Assembly: GCA_037724045.1 (NCBI GenBank)
Contig: JBBJOW010000016.1
Location: forward strand, 4,857-68,856
Reading direction: 5' to 3'
Length of the DNA: 64,000 bases
DNA from: DATLGB01 sp037724045
Lineage (GTDB): Bacteria > Actinomycetota > Thermoleophilia > Solirubrobacterales > Solirubrobacteraceae
This document shows, piece after piece, positions 44,373 to 55,245 of this stretch (the first letter of the stretch is position 1; the number at the start of each line of letters is the position of its first letter). Under the pieces are notes generated by a model. It was not told where the DNA came from. It searched no databases and saw only the letters and a list, made by a program, of their open reading frames with translations. Made by a program: the position numbers and the translations under genes.

Positions 44373-45470
44373 ATGCGCTCGGCCGCCGGCTGCGCCGCGC
44401 TCGGGATCGCGCTGCTGCTCGTCGCCGGCACCTTCGACGCGGAGCCCTTCTACGTCACCGGCGCCGCGCTGGTGCTGCTCGGCATCGGGGTTGCGGCGTG
44501 GATCGGGCTGAGCGCCTGGGGCGCGACGATGCACCGCACGCTCGGGGCGCGCAGCGTGATGGAGGACGAGCCGCTGAGCGTCCTGCTCGAGGCGCGGGCC
44601 GGCCGCTTCCCGCTGCCCCCGGGCTACGTGGACGAGCCGCTGCTGGAGGAGCCCGCGGCCGTGCGGGCGGGGCGCCGCGCGTTCCGGCTGCGCGTGTCGG
44701 TGACCTTCGCGCGTCGCGGTCGCCGTCGTCTGGAGCCGGCGATGCTCGTCCTGCGCGATCCGCTCGGGTTGGTCGAGCGCGTGATCGCCTCCGGCGAGTC
44801 GGAGGAGGTCCTTGTCCTGCCGCGCCTGTACCCCGTCCGCACCAACGCGGCCGGCGGGGAGGACACCGGCGCGCACGCGCGCGCTCTGCTCACCAGCGCG
44901 GCCGAGACCGAGATCGACGGCCTACGCCAGCACGTCGAGGGGACTCCGGCCTCGCGCATCCATTGGCCGAGCCTGGCCAAGGGCGGCGAGATGATGGAGC
45001 GCAAGCTGATCGCGGAGGCCGACTCGCGCCCGCTCGTCGTCCTCGATCCGCGCGGTGCGCGCGAGCCCGAGGACCTCGACGCCGCCGTCCGCGCCGCCGC
45101 GTCGCTCACCGTCCACTTCGCCAAGCGCACCGGCTGCGCGCTGCTGCTGCCGGGCGACCGCCGCGCGGCGACCGTCGAGTCCGACATGACCGCGTGGCCC
45201 GCCGCGCACGTGCGGCTCGCGCTCATGGACGCCGACGCCGGCCCGGCCCTCAGCGCCGCCCAGAACCGCCGCGGCCTGATCCTCTTCGTCTCCGCCCGCC
45301 GCGCCGACCGGCCGCCGCGCGGCCTCGGGCGCACCCCGGGCGGCCTCGTGCTCGTAGTCCCCGGCGAGCTCTCCGGGAAGCGACGCCCGCTGCTCGAGGT
45401 CGCCGGGTGCCAGGGGTACCTGGGCGCGCGCACCGGGAGCGCGGCGGCGATGGAGACCGTGGCTTCGTGA
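44373..45470 (+). CDS. DUF58 domain protein
   Basis: 365 residues. Two N-terminal transmembrane helices (AALGIALLLVAGTFD and VTGAALVLLGIGVAAWIGL) precede an Ig-like stretch and the DUF58 core, TEIDGLRQHVEGTPASRIHWPSLAKGGEMM, a variant of the family's YxxGDxxRxIDW block. The molecular role of DUF58 proteins is unclear; they normally sit with MoxR and a membrane transglutaminase, as here. Confidence 0.87.
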   Translation: MRSAAGCAALGIALLLVAGTFDAEPFYVTGAALVLLGIGVAAWIGLSAWGATMHRTLGARSVMEDEPLSVLLEARAGRFPLPPGYVDEPLLEEPAAVRAGRRAFRLRVSVTFARRGRRRLEPAMLVLRDPLGLVERVIASGESEEVLVLPRLYPVRTNAAGGEDTGAHARALLTSAAETEIDGLRQHVEGTPASRIHWPSLAKGGEMMERKLIAEADSRPLVVLDPRGAREPEDLDAAVRAAASLTVHFAKRTGCALLLPGDRRAATVESDMTAWPAAHVRLALMDADAGPALSAAQNRRGLILFVSARRADRPPRGLGRTPGGLVLVVPGELSGKRRPLLEVAGCQGYLGARTGSAAAMETVAS

Positions 45471-47476
45471 GCGCGGTGGGCCCGCGCGCCATCTCCTTCG
45501 CCGCGCTCGCCGGCTTCGGGCTGGCGCACTGGATGGCGATGGTGGAGCCGGGCGCCCTTTGGCGAGCGCTCGCCGCGCTCGCGGTCGCGTTGATCGCCGC
45601 CGTGCGCCCGGTGCTGCTGATCGGCGCCGTTCCCGCCGTGCTGCTGGTCGCCGGAGGCGCGCCGGCCGACCTGCTGCCGTGGCACTGGGACGAGCTCGCC
45701 GGGTCGATCGACGCCGGGGTGAACGGCGTCGGCGGCGCGCTCGTCCCCTACGGCGGCAGCGACGCCGACATCCGCTTCGTCATCGTGCTCGGCGGCGCGG
45801 TGCTGGTGCTCAGCGCCGCGCTGCTGGCCCAGCAGAGCCGCGCGGCCGGCCTCATCTCCCTGGGCTTTCTCTACGGCATCCCCGCGGTGGCGGTCGGCTT
45901 CGAGCTGGAGTTCGCCCGCGGGGCGGTGCTTGCCGTGCTCATGGTCGCCTACCTGCGCCTCGAGCGCCTGCGAGTGCGAGACCTCGTGCCCGCGGGAGCG
46001 TTGGCCGCGGCCGTCACGGTGATCGCGTTCGCGGCCGCGCCGGCCCTGGACGGGGACGATCCGTGGTTCGACTACGAGGCCTTCGCCTCCGACCGCGCCG
46101 GCGCGAAGGCGTCGGAGTTCCGCTGGGAGCACGACTACGGCGCGCTGCTGTGGCCGCGCGACGGCCGCGAGGTCCTGCAGGTGCAGTCCGAGCGCCGCAC
46201 CTACTGGAAGGCGGACACCCTCGACCGCTTCGACGGCGAGACCTGGAGCCGCGATCCGAGCGCTGGCGTCCCCACCGCGGGCCAGAACGTGGGCGTGGAC
46301 CCGGCCGCGATCAAGCGCTGGTCGTTCGACATCGCCGTGAGCGTGCGCAGCCTGCGCTCGGACACGATGCCCGTGGCGGCGGTCGCCGAGCGGGTGACGA
46401 TGGACGGGCTGACGCCCAACCTCGAGAGCGCAGGCGTCTGGGACGCCGGCCGCGACCTGCACAGCGGCGACAGCTACGAGGCCCGCGTCTACGTCCCGGA
46501 CCCCTCGCGCGGCGAGCTGCGGGCGGCCGAGCCGGTCTATCCGCGCCCGATCGTCGAGAGCCTGACCTTCGCGGCGATCGTCGGCGACGAGCCCGAGGCC
46601 TTCGTGGTACCGGACTTCGGCGGCGCCGCGCGTGACGACTACGACCGCGCCAGCGGGGAGGTCGCCAGCTCGAACCTCAGCCGGATCTGGGGGCTCTCCC
46701 AACGCCTGCAGGCCGGCGCCGCGACCCCCTACGAGTACGTGCGCGCGGTCAGCCGTCACCTGCGCGCCGGCTTCACCTACGACGAGACCCCGCCGCCCAG
46801 CGCCGCCGACCTCGACGGCTTCCTGTTCGACGCGCGCGCCGGCTTCTGCCAGCAATACTCGGGGGCGATGGCGCTGCTGCTGCGCATGGGCGGAGTGCCG
46901 GCACGCGTCGCCGCCGGCTTCGCCCCGGGTTCCTACGACCAGCGCTCCAAGCGCTACGTGGTGCGCGACGTCGACGCGCACTCCTGGGTCGAGGCGTGGT
47001 TCGAGGGCATCGGATGGGTCGTCTTCGACCCGACGCCCGCGGCCGCCCCGCCACGCTCGCAGGCGCTGCCGACGGCGGTCACGGCCGGGGTCGGCGACAT
47101 CCGCGACCGTGGGACCACACAGGGGATCGCATCGCCGCCCGACGACGGGCGCGGGCCGCTGGTGGCGATCGCGGCCGCGCTGCTGGCGGCCCTCATCGCG
47201 GCCCTCTGGATCCGCCGGCCGCGCCGCCGCACCCGCGCGCCGGAGCTCGAGCGCGCGCTGCGCGGTGCGGGGGTGGCGCTCGAACCCGACACGACCCTGC
47301 TCGGGCTCGAGGCCCGTCTCGGACCCGGCGCCGCCGGTTACCTGCGCGCGCTGCGCGCTCAGCGCTACGCAGCCGGTCCGGGACCGGATCCCGAGGCGCG
47401 CCGCGGCCTGCGCCGGGCGCTCGCCCACGGTCGCGGCCCGCTCGTCCGCGCGCGCACGTGGCTGGTTTTACACTGA
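45467..47476 (+). CDS. Membrane-bound transglutaminase-like protein (TgpA type)
   Basis: 669 residues from GTG 45467 (GTGA overlap). About six N-terminal transmembrane helices are followed by an extracytoplasmic transglutaminase core with cysteine in ARAGFCQQYSGAMALLL, histidine in DVDAHSWVEAWF and aspartate in WVVFDPTP, the complete papain-like triad. One further helix (VAIAAALLAALIAALWI, about residue 570) is followed by a cytoplasmic tail. It probably modifies or cleaves envelope proteins, in concert with the MoxR/DUF58 pair. Confidence 0.92.
   Translation: MSAVGPRAISFAALAGFGLAHWMAMVEPGALWRALAALAVALIAAVRPVLLIGAVPAVLLVAGGAPADLLPWHWDELAGSIDAGVNGVGGALVPYGGSDADIRFVIVLGGAVLVLSAALLAQQSRAAGLISLGFLYGIPAVAVGFELEFARGAVLAVLMVAYLRLERLRVRDLVPAGALAAAVTVIAFAAAPALDGDDPWFDYEAFASDRAGAKASEFRWEHDYGALLWPRDGREVLQVQSERRTYWKADTLDRFDGETWSRDPSAGVPTAGQNVGVDPAAIKRWSFDIAVSVRSLRSDTMPVAAVAERVTMDGLTPNLESAGVWDAGRDLHSGDSYEARVYVPDPSRGELRAAEPVYPRPIVESLTFAAIVGDEPEAFVVPDFGGAARDDYDRASGEVASSNLSRIWGLSQRLQAGAATPYEYVRAVSRHLRAGFTYDETPPPSAADLDGFLFDARAGFCQQYSGAMALLLRMGGVPARVAAGFAPGSYDQRSKRYVVRDVDAHSWVEAWFEGIGWVVFDPTPAAAPPRSQALPTAVTAGVGDIRDRGTTQGIASPPDDGRGPLVAIAAALLAALIAALWIRRPRRRTRAPELERALRGAGVALEPDTTLLGLEARLGPGAAGYLRALRAQRYAAGPGPDPEARRGLRRALAHGRGPLVRARTWLVLH
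47469..47474 (+). promoter_or_regulatory. -10 element (TACACT) for TPR gene
   Basis: TACACT at the extreme 3' end of the transglutaminase gene, followed by 7 bases and GTG 47482. No ribosome-binding site intervenes, again suggesting leaderless translation. Confidence 0.45.
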
Positions 47477-47481
47477 ACGGC

Positions 47482-47844
47482 GTGGATTCCGCGTATGACC
47501 TCTACACACGAGGGATGCGCCTGTTGGAAGGCGGCGATCACCATGCCGCCGCGGTGCCGCTGCAGCGCGTTCGCGACCTGGAGCCCGACAAGACCTCGGT
47601 GCGCGAGGCGCTGGGCCGCGCGCTGTTCGGTTCCCAGCGCTTTCGCGAGGCGGAGGCAGAGTTCTCGGCCGTCGTCGAGCGTGCGCCGACCAATCACTAC
47701 GCCCTGTTCTGCCTCGGCCGCTCCCTGCAGCAGCAGGGCCGCCACGCCGAGGCACGCCAGCCGCTGGCGCTCGCATCGAGCCTGCGCCCCGACCGAGCGG
47801 ACTACCGCGAGTACCGGGACCGTTCCCGCCGCCACGCGGTCTGA
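47482..47844 (+). CDS. Small TPR-repeat protein
   Basis: 120 residues made of about three tetratricopeptide repeats: AYDLYTRGMRLLEGGDHHAA, REALGRALFGSQRFREAEAEF, and NHYALFCLGRSLQQQGRHAEA, ending in charged residues. TPRs mediate protein-protein contacts; the partner is unknown. GTG 47482 starts 6 bases after the transglutaminase stop. Confidence 0.82.
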   Translation: MDSAYDLYTRGMRLLEGGDHHAAAVPLQRVRDLEPDKTSVREALGRALFGSQRFREAEAEFSAVVERAPTNHYALFCLGRSLQQQGRHAEARQPLALASSLRPDRADYREYRDRSRRHAV

Positions 47845-47873
47845 GCGCGACCGAGTGCTAATCTGCCCAGACA

Positions 47874-47924
47874 CTTTTCGCTGGGCCGGACGGCCTTTGA
47901 AAAGCGGGCTTCAGCCCGCTTTTT
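47874..47924 (+). terminator. Intrinsic terminator with possible anti-terminator stem before rimP
   Basis: AAAAGCGGGC-TTCA-GCCCGCTTTTT (47900-47924) is a textbook terminator. Directly upstream, CTTTTC (47874-47879) can pair with GAAAAG (47899-47904), enclosing GGGCC-GGAC-GGCCT; this stem borrows the A-tract of the terminator. A TAATCT at 47859-47864 could start a transcript just before both. It either ends the TPR operon or attenuates rimP-nusA. Confidence 0.75.
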
Positions 47925-47952
47925 CTTTGGGGTAACACAAGAGAGAGGGGGG

Positions 47953-48381
47953 ATGACCATGGGGATCCAGGAGCAGATCGAAGCGAAGCTCGCTCCCACT
48001 GAGCCCAAAGTCGAAGTCCTCCTCGCCGAGGTCCTCGGAGGCACCACCGTGCGCCTCTTCATCGACCATCCCGACGGCGTCTCCGTCGGCCTGTGCGAGC
48101 GCGTCACCCGCCTGCTCCCGGAGATCCGTGAGCGCTACGCGCTCGAGGTCTCCTCGCCCGGCTCGGAGCGCCCGCTCGTAAAGCCCGAGCACTTCCGCCG
48201 CTTCGTCGGCCGCCGCGCCCGCGTGCGGATAGGTCCCACCCGCCCCGACCACGACGGCCGCCGCAGCTTCACCGGCGAGCTGCTCGGCGCCACCGAGTCA
48301 GAGGTCACCGTGGCCGCCGACACCGGGGTGGTCTCCATCCCGTACGCAGACATCCATCGTTCCCACCTCGTGAAGGACTGA
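47953..48381 (+). CDS. rimP: Ribosome maturation factor RimP
   Basis: 142 residues behind GAGAGAGGGGGG. N-terminal alpha/beta domain (EVLLAEVLGGTTVRLFIDHPDGVSVGLCERVTR) with the family pattern SSPGSERPLVKPEHFRRFVGR, then a C-terminal SH3-like barrel. It assists 30S subunit assembly. First gene of the nusA-infB operon, the conserved bacterial order. Confidence 0.94.
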   Translation: MTMGIQEQIEAKLAPTEPKVEVLLAEVLGGTTVRLFIDHPDGVSVGLCERVTRLLPEIRERYALEVSSPGSERPLVKPEHFRRFVGRRARVRIGPTRPDHDGRRSFTGELLGATESEVTVAADTGVVSIPYADIHRSHLVKD

Positions 48382-48385
48382 TCCG

Positions 48386-49660
48386 ATGAGCCAAGAGATC
48401 GTCGACGCCGTACGCGCGCTCGGTGCCGAGAAGGGCATTGCCGAGGACAAGCTCATCACCGCGCTCGAGGACGCGCTGCTGTCGGCCTACAAGAAGCTGG
48501 CGGGCTCCGCGCGCTACGCGCGCGTCGTCATGGCACCCGACGACGGGGAGTTCCGCGTCGAGCGCATGATCATTCCCGAGGAGCTCGAGGACGAGCTGCT
48601 CGACGAGGTCGAGGCGGAGGCGTCCCTCGAGGAGGGCATGCGCCGCGTCGACCCCGAGACGGGCGAGGTCGTCATCCCCGACGCACCCGATATCCCGCTC
48701 GAGCGGCTGATGGAGTACGCGGACCAGATCGAGTTCATCGACGACACGCCCGACAACTTCGGCCGCATCGCAGCGCAGACCGCCAAGCAGGTCATCCTCC
48801 AGCGCATCCGCGAGGCGGAGCGCGACATGATGTTCGAGGAGTACCGCGACCGCGTCGGCGAGCTGATCACCGGCATCGTCCAGCAGACCGACTCGCGCTA
48901 CACGCTCGTCCAGCTGCGCGAGCGCGTCGAGGCCCTGCTGCCGAAGTCCGAGCAGGTCGACGGCGAGCGCTACGACCACGGCCAGCGCGTCAAGGCAGTC
49001 ATCAAGGACGTCTCGCACTCCACGCGGGGGCCGTCGATCATCGTCTCCCGGCGCGACCCCGACCTCATCAAGGCGTTGTTCGAGCTCGAGGTGCCGGAGA
49101 TCGCCGACAACCTGGTCGAGATCACGATGGTCGCACGCGAGCCCGGCTATCGCTCCAAGATCGCGGTCGTCTCCCACGCCGACGGCGTGGACCCGGTCGG
49201 CGCGTGCGTCGGTCCGCGCGGTTCGCGTGTGCGCATGGTCGTCTCCGAGCTGCGCGGCGAGAAGATCGACATCATCCCGTACAACGACGAGCCCGCCCGG
49301 TTCGTCGCCAAGGCTCTGTCACCCGCGCGTGTGCGCGAAGTGCTCGTCGACGACGAGGCCAAGCAGGCGACGGTCATCGTCCCCGACGACCAGCTCTCGC
49401 TGGCGATCGGGCGAGAGGGCCAGAACGCGCGCCTCGCGGCCCGGCTGACCGGCTGGCGGATCGACATCCGCTCCGAGACCGAGTTCGCCACCGACGTGGA
49501 GGAGGGCGACGTCGAGGAGGACGCCACCAGCGGGCGCTGCGCGGCCGTCAACCGCAACGGACGCCGCTGTCCGAACGCATCGCTGCCGGCGTCGCGCTAC
49601 TGCGGCCTGCCGGCCCACCAGGCGATGGAGTCCCAAGAGGGCGATCAGCTTCCTGCATGA
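48386..49660 (+). CDS. nusA: Transcription elongation/antitermination factor NusA with extra C-terminal tail
   Basis: 424 residues. N-terminal RNA-polymerase-binding domain (EIVDAVRALGAEKGIAED), S1 domain from about residue 130, and two KH domains (VDPVGACVGPRGSRVRMV and LSLAIGREGQNARLAARLTGWRIDI). After an acidic linker (about 370-380) a tail of 45 residues has CAAVNRNGRRC, SRYC and GLPAH, a Cys-Cys-Cys-His pattern like small zinc knuckles. Standard actinobacterial NusA ends after KH2, so this tail is an added module. Confidence 0.95.
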   Translation: MSQEIVDAVRALGAEKGIAEDKLITALEDALLSAYKKLAGSARYARVVMAPDDGEFRVERMIIPEELEDELLDEVEAEASLEEGMRRVDPETGEVVIPDAPDIPLERLMEYADQIEFIDDTPDNFGRIAAQTAKQVILQRIREAERDMMFEEYRDRVGELITGIVQQTDSRYTLVQLRERVEALLPKSEQVDGERYDHGQRVKAVIKDVSHSTRGPSIIVSRRDPDLIKALFELEVPEIADNLVEITMVAREPGYRSKIAVVSHADGVDPVGACVGPRGSRVRMVVSELRGEKIDIIPYNDEPARFVAKALSPARVREVLVDDEAKQATVIVPDDQLSLAIGREGQNARLAARLTGWRIDIRSETEFATDVEEGDVEEDATSGRCAAVNRNGRRCPNASLPASRYCGLPAHQAMESQEGDQLPA

Positions 49661-49879
49661 GCGAACCTGTGTGGGCTGCCGCCAAGTCGTCGCGCAGTCC
49701 GCGCTCGTCCGCTTCGCTTCAGTCGACGGCCGGGTCGTCTCCGACCCGGCCCGCAGTCTCAGCGGCCGGGGCGCCTGGCTGCATCCGTCGCCCGACTGCT
49801 GGTCGGTCGCAGTCCAGCGCAACGCCTTCGCACGCGCCTTCCGGACCCAGATCAAGGGCATAGACTCCAAGGAACTTTC

Positions 49880-49898
<19 letters not shown>
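49653..49898 (+). CDS. ylxR: YlxR-family RNA-binding protein (start codon uncertain)
   Basis: About 81 residues if translation starts at CTG 49653. The family's conserved RTCVGCRQV begins at 49662, yet the first ATG/GTG/TTG in frame is GTG 49671, inside that motif (losing the first cysteine). A CTG (49653) or another rare start upstream is therefore likely. SLSGRGAWLHPSP and AFARAFRT complete the YlxR pattern. It lies between nusA (8-base overlap) and infB (19-base overlap), the usual position; a nucleoid- or ribosome-related role has been proposed. Confidence 0.82.
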
Positions 49899-52198
<2,300 letters not shown>

Positions 52199-52229
52199 CC
52201 GACCTGCCCCCTGACATTCAGTCAGTACG

Positions 52230-52577
52230 ATGACGCCGTCTGGACGGATGCGAAGGGTCGATGAGGCCATGCGCGAGGTGTTGTCCGACGCCATCGGAGA
52301 CCTCAAGGATCCGCGCATCGGCTTCGTCACCGTGACCGCCGTCGACACCTCACCCGATCTTCGCCACGCCAGCGTCTGGGTCTCCGTCCTCGGCGACGAC
52401 TCCGAGCGGAGGCTGTCGCTCGATGGGCTGCGGTCCGCGCACGGCCTGCTCCAGAAGGCCGTCGCCGCGCAGCTGCGGATGAAGAACACGCCGCAGCTGT
52501 CGTTCGCCTACGACGACACGGCGGAGCGGGCGGCGCGGCTCGAGCGTCTGCTCGCGGAAGCCGATGGCGATGACTGA
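52230..52577 (+). CDS. rbfA: Ribosome-binding factor A
   Basis: 115 residues from ATG 52230, or 109 from ATG 52248, which matches the normal family start (MRRVDEAMREVLSDAI). KH-like fold with LKDPRIGFVTVTAVDTSPDLRHASVWVSV. It acts in late 30S maturation and cold adaptation. A TACGAT at 52226-52231 overlaps the first ATG, favouring the second start if it is used as a promoter. Its end overlaps the next gene by 14 bases. Confidence 0.93.
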   Translation: MTPSGRMRRVDEAMREVLSDAIGDLKDPRIGFVTVTAVDTSPDLRHASVWVSVLGDDSERRLSLDGLRSAHGLLQKAVAAQLRMKNTPQLSFAYDDTAERAARLERLLAEADGDD

Positions 52578-53559
52578 GATGGACTCCGTCGTCGCCGAGC
52601 TGTCGCGTGCCGAGAAGCTGCTGCTGTGCACCCATGAGCATCCCGACGGCGACGCGCTCGGGTCGCTGGCGGCGATGCAGCTCGCGCTCACCCAGCTCGG
52701 TAAGGACGCGCTCTCGTTCATGGCTGCCGCGGAGTTCCCGCTGCCCTACGAGTACCGCTTCCTGACCGTCGACCGGCTCGTGATGGAGATTCCCGAAGAC
52801 CTCACCGCGCGCACGGTCGTCTTCTTGGACTGCGGCAACATCGACCGCAACTCCCTGCGTCCTGACGGCGCGCGCTCGGTGGTCAACGTGGACCATCACC
52901 ACGACAACACGCGCTTCGGCACGGTCAACCTCGTCGCGGCGGAGGCGTCCTCGACGGCGGAGATCGTGTGGACGCTGCTCGCGCCGCTCGGGGTGTCGCT
53001 CACCCGCGAGATCGCGGAGGCGCTGTACGTCGGCCTCGTCACCGACACGGGGAAGTTCATGTACGAGAACACCGGCCCGGAGGCGCACCGCATGGCTGCG
53101 GCCTTGCACGAGGCCGGCATCGACGCGCAGGCCATCTACCGCCATCTGTTCGAGAACATCCCGGTGGAGAAGCTCGACCTGCTCGCCCGCGGCCTGGCGA
53201 ACCTGCAGCGCTTCGACGGCGGGGCGCTCTCGCTCGCCTATCTCTCGAAGGCCGACTACGAGGCCTCGGGGGCCGAGGAGGGCTACTCCGAGGGCGCCGT
53301 CGACCATCTGCGCGCGCTCGACGGGACGGTCGTGGCTGCGCTGGTGCGCGACCAGCTCGGCCCGGGGCGCGACGGCATGCGCAAGATCTCGCTGCGCGCA
53401 TCCGACGATCGCGTCGACGTGTCGATGATCGCGCGCGAGTACGGCGGCGGCGGGCATCGCCGGGCCGCGGGCTTCTCGACCGAAGCGGCCATGCCCGAGC
53501 TCATCGACTTCCTGCGCCGCTGCATCGCCGAGCAGCTCGCGGCGCCCGCGCCTGCGTGA
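52564..53559 (+). CDS. nrnA: DHH-family phosphoesterase (NrnA type)
   Basis: 331 residues. DHH domain with HEHPDGDALGSLAAM, FLDCGNID, and VNVDHHHDN (the DHH motif), then a DHHA1 domain with YGGGGHRRAAGF. NrnA enzymes degrade nanoRNAs (2-5 nt) and dephosphorylate pAp. The rbfA-nrnA-truB order is conserved in Gram-positive bacteria. The start overlaps rbfA, and its stop overlaps the truB GTG. Confidence 0.92.
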   Translation: MAMTEMDSVVAELSRAEKLLLCTHEHPDGDALGSLAAMQLALTQLGKDALSFMAAAEFPLPYEYRFLTVDRLVMEIPEDLTARTVVFLDCGNIDRNSLRPDGARSVVNVDHHHDNTRFGTVNLVAAEASSTAEIVWTLLAPLGVSLTREIAEALYVGLVTDTGKFMYENTGPEAHRMAAALHEAGIDAQAIYRHLFENIPVEKLDLLARGLANLQRFDGGALSLAYLSKADYEASGAEEGYSEGAVDHLRALDGTVVAALVRDQLGPGRDGMRKISLRASDDRVDVSMIAREYGGGGHRRAAGFSTEAAMPELIDFLRRCIAEQLAAPAPA

Positions 53560-54347
53560 CGCCCGAGGACGGGGTCCTCCTCGTCGACAAACCCGCCGGT
53601 GTCACGTCGCACGACGTCGTGGCGCGGGTGCGGCGCGAGCACGGCCGCTCGGTGAAGGTCGGTCACGCCGGGACGCTGGATCCTTTTGCCACCGGTCTGC
53701 TGCTGGTGTTGGTCGGACGCGCGACCCGGGTGCAGCGGTGGCTCATGGGGCTTCCGAAGACCTACGAGACAACTGCGCATCTGGGGTGGACGTCAAGTAC
53801 CGGTGACCCGACCGGTGAGCTGTTGCCCGGCCGCACCCCTCCTTCCCTGGCGATGCCCAGTGGGCGCATCATGCAGCGACCGCCGGCGTATTCCGCGGTG
53901 AAGGTGGACGGTCGGCGCGCCTACGCGCTCGCTCGGGCCGGGGAGGCGGTCGAGCTGGCCGAGCGCGAGGTCGAGATCCACCGCGCGAACCTGTTGTGGC
54001 ACCGCGATGATCGTGCCGCCTACGAGATCGAGTGCTCGTCGGGGACCTACATCCGGTCGCTGGTGATGGACCTCGGCGACGCGTACTGCGAGTCTCTGCG
54101 CCGCACGGCCATCGGCTCGTTCCGCGTCGAGGACGCCGGCACCTTCATCCCGCTCGCCGACGCGCTGCCGTTCCTGCCGGAGGTCAGGCTGGATGTGGAC
54201 GCAGGCCGACGAGCCGGCTTCGGCCAGGCCGTCGCCGCGCCAGCGGTTGCTGGTGGCGTCGTGCGGCTCACAGACGAATCGGGCCTCATCGCGCTGGCGG
54301 AGCCGCGCGACGGCCACCTACGCGTGATCGTGGGATTCCGCGCCTGA
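53556..54347 (+). CDS. truB: tRNA pseudouridine(55) synthase
   Basis: 263 residues from GTG 53556 (GTGA overlap). LLVDKPAGVTSHDVV opens the protein, the catalytic aspartate is in VGHAGTLDPFATGLLLV, and QRPPAYSAVKVDGRRAY and CSSGTYIRSL follow. It forms pseudouridine 55 in the T loop of tRNAs. It is about 30-40 residues shorter than usual, with a short segment between GELLPGRT and GRIMQRPP. The stop is followed at once by the left palindromic element. Confidence 0.93.
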   Translation: MTPEDGVLLVDKPAGVTSHDVVARVRREHGRSVKVGHAGTLDPFATGLLLVLVGRATRVQRWLMGLPKTYETTAHLGWTSSTGDPTGELLPGRTPPSLAMPSGRIMQRPPAYSAVKVDGRRAYALARAGEAVELAEREVEIHRANLLWHRDDRAAYEIECSSGTYIRSLVMDLGDAYCESLRRTAIGSFRVEDAGTFIPLADALPFLPEVRLDVDAGRRAGFGQAVAAPAVAGGVVRLTDESGLIALAEPRDGHLRVIVGFRA

Positions 54348-54389
54348 CCTCTGCGACTTCCACCCCTCATCGGGGTGCAACTCGCAAAG
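54348..54389. repeat. Palindromic element, left copy (DUF559 stop codon in loop)
   Basis: 42 bp starting on the base after the truB stop codon. Conserved blocks are CCTCTGCGA, ACCCC, GGGGT and TCGCAAAG, each separated by 5 variable bases. TGCGA pairs with TCGCA and ACCCC with GGGGT, giving a 35-bp imperfect palindrome (54352-54386). Read on the minus strand, the central loop is GATGA and contains the TGA stop of the DUF559 gene. Confidence 0.75.
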
Positions 54390-55245
54390 CCTGGAGGATC
54401 TGGCCGGCCGTGCGCTCATGGTGGCGGTGGACGTCGGACCAGCGGTAGCGGAGAACGCGGTAGCCGGCGAGACCGAGGAGGTTGTCGCGCGCGGCGTCGG
54501 TGGCGCGCATCGAGGGCTGGTCGTGCTCGGAGCCGTCGGTTTCCACCACCAGCATCGCGGCCGGCCATAGGAAGTCCACCTTGAAGCCGAGCGGCTTCGC
54601 CTGAAGGTCGGGCAATGGCAGGTTGTGCCTGCGGACGACGCGGCTCATGAACGCGACCTCGAGGCGTGACGCGGTCGGGGCGAGGTCATTGAGGAACCGG
54701 GTCAGGACGCGGTTGGGCCGTCGGCGGTTGGCGAGCTCGAGTGCGGTGCGGTCGAAGAGCCGCCGGTACTGGAGCTGGCGCAAGGCCCATTCGATGTCGT
54801 CCTCCTCGTCGAGCTCGTGCGCGAGATCGACCATCGTCCGGGCCGGGCTCGTGACCGGGATGTTCGACCAGGTGCCGACCTCATACGGCGGCAACGCGCC
54901 GTGATGGATCAGGATGCCCGGCCGACGCCGGCCGCTGGTCGTCGGGATCGTCACGTCGATCCGCGGGCCGACGCCGTCGCGGATCTTCATCAGCGTCGCC
55001 GCGCAGCGGTGGCTCAGGCGCGAGCCCTCCCCGCACGCCAGCACCGCCGCGTGCCAGTCCCCGAGCCGGCTGGGAGCGAGGTGACCTACGGCGAACACCC
55101 CACGATGGACCCGGTGCAGCCGCCCCGCCTCAACCCCTCTCTCAATGCCGCTGTTCCCGAAACCGCACGCGCGAAGCTGCGCCGTGGTCACCCGTCCGTT
55201 CTGCACTGCGGCGATGGCCGCAGCCTCTGCGAATCTCACCCCCAT
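54367..55245 (-). CDS. AbiEi-like winged helix + DUF559 (Vsr-like) endonuclease protein
   Basis: 292 residues from ATG 55245. The N-terminal part is an AbiEi-like winged helix (NGRVTTAQLRACGFGNSGIE and GRLHRVHRGVFAVGH). The C-terminal 110 residues are a DUF559 nuclease-like domain of the PD-(D/E)XK/Vsr fold: FKVDFLWPAAMLVVETDG with aspartate and glutamate, RATDAARDN, and GYRVLRYRWSDV. It lies on the opposite strand inside the truB-ribF block. Both its start and stop codons fall in the loops of two matching palindromes. Role unknown: a mobile-cassette nuclease or a defence component. Confidence 0.8.
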   Translation of the reverse strand: MGVRFAEAAAIAAVQNGRVTTAQLRACGFGNSGIERGVEAGRLHRVHRGVFAVGHLAPSRLGDWHAAVLACGEGSRLSHRCAATLMKIRDGVGPRIDVTIPTTSGRRRPGILIHHGALPPYEVGTWSNIPVTSPARTMVDLAHELDEEDDIEWALRQLQYRRLFDRTALELANRRRPNRVLTRFLNDLAPTASRLEVAFMSRVVRRHNLPLPDLQAKPLGFKVDFLWPAAMLVVETDGSEHDQPSMRATDAARDNLLGLAGYRVLRYRWSDVHRHHERTAGQILQALRVAPR

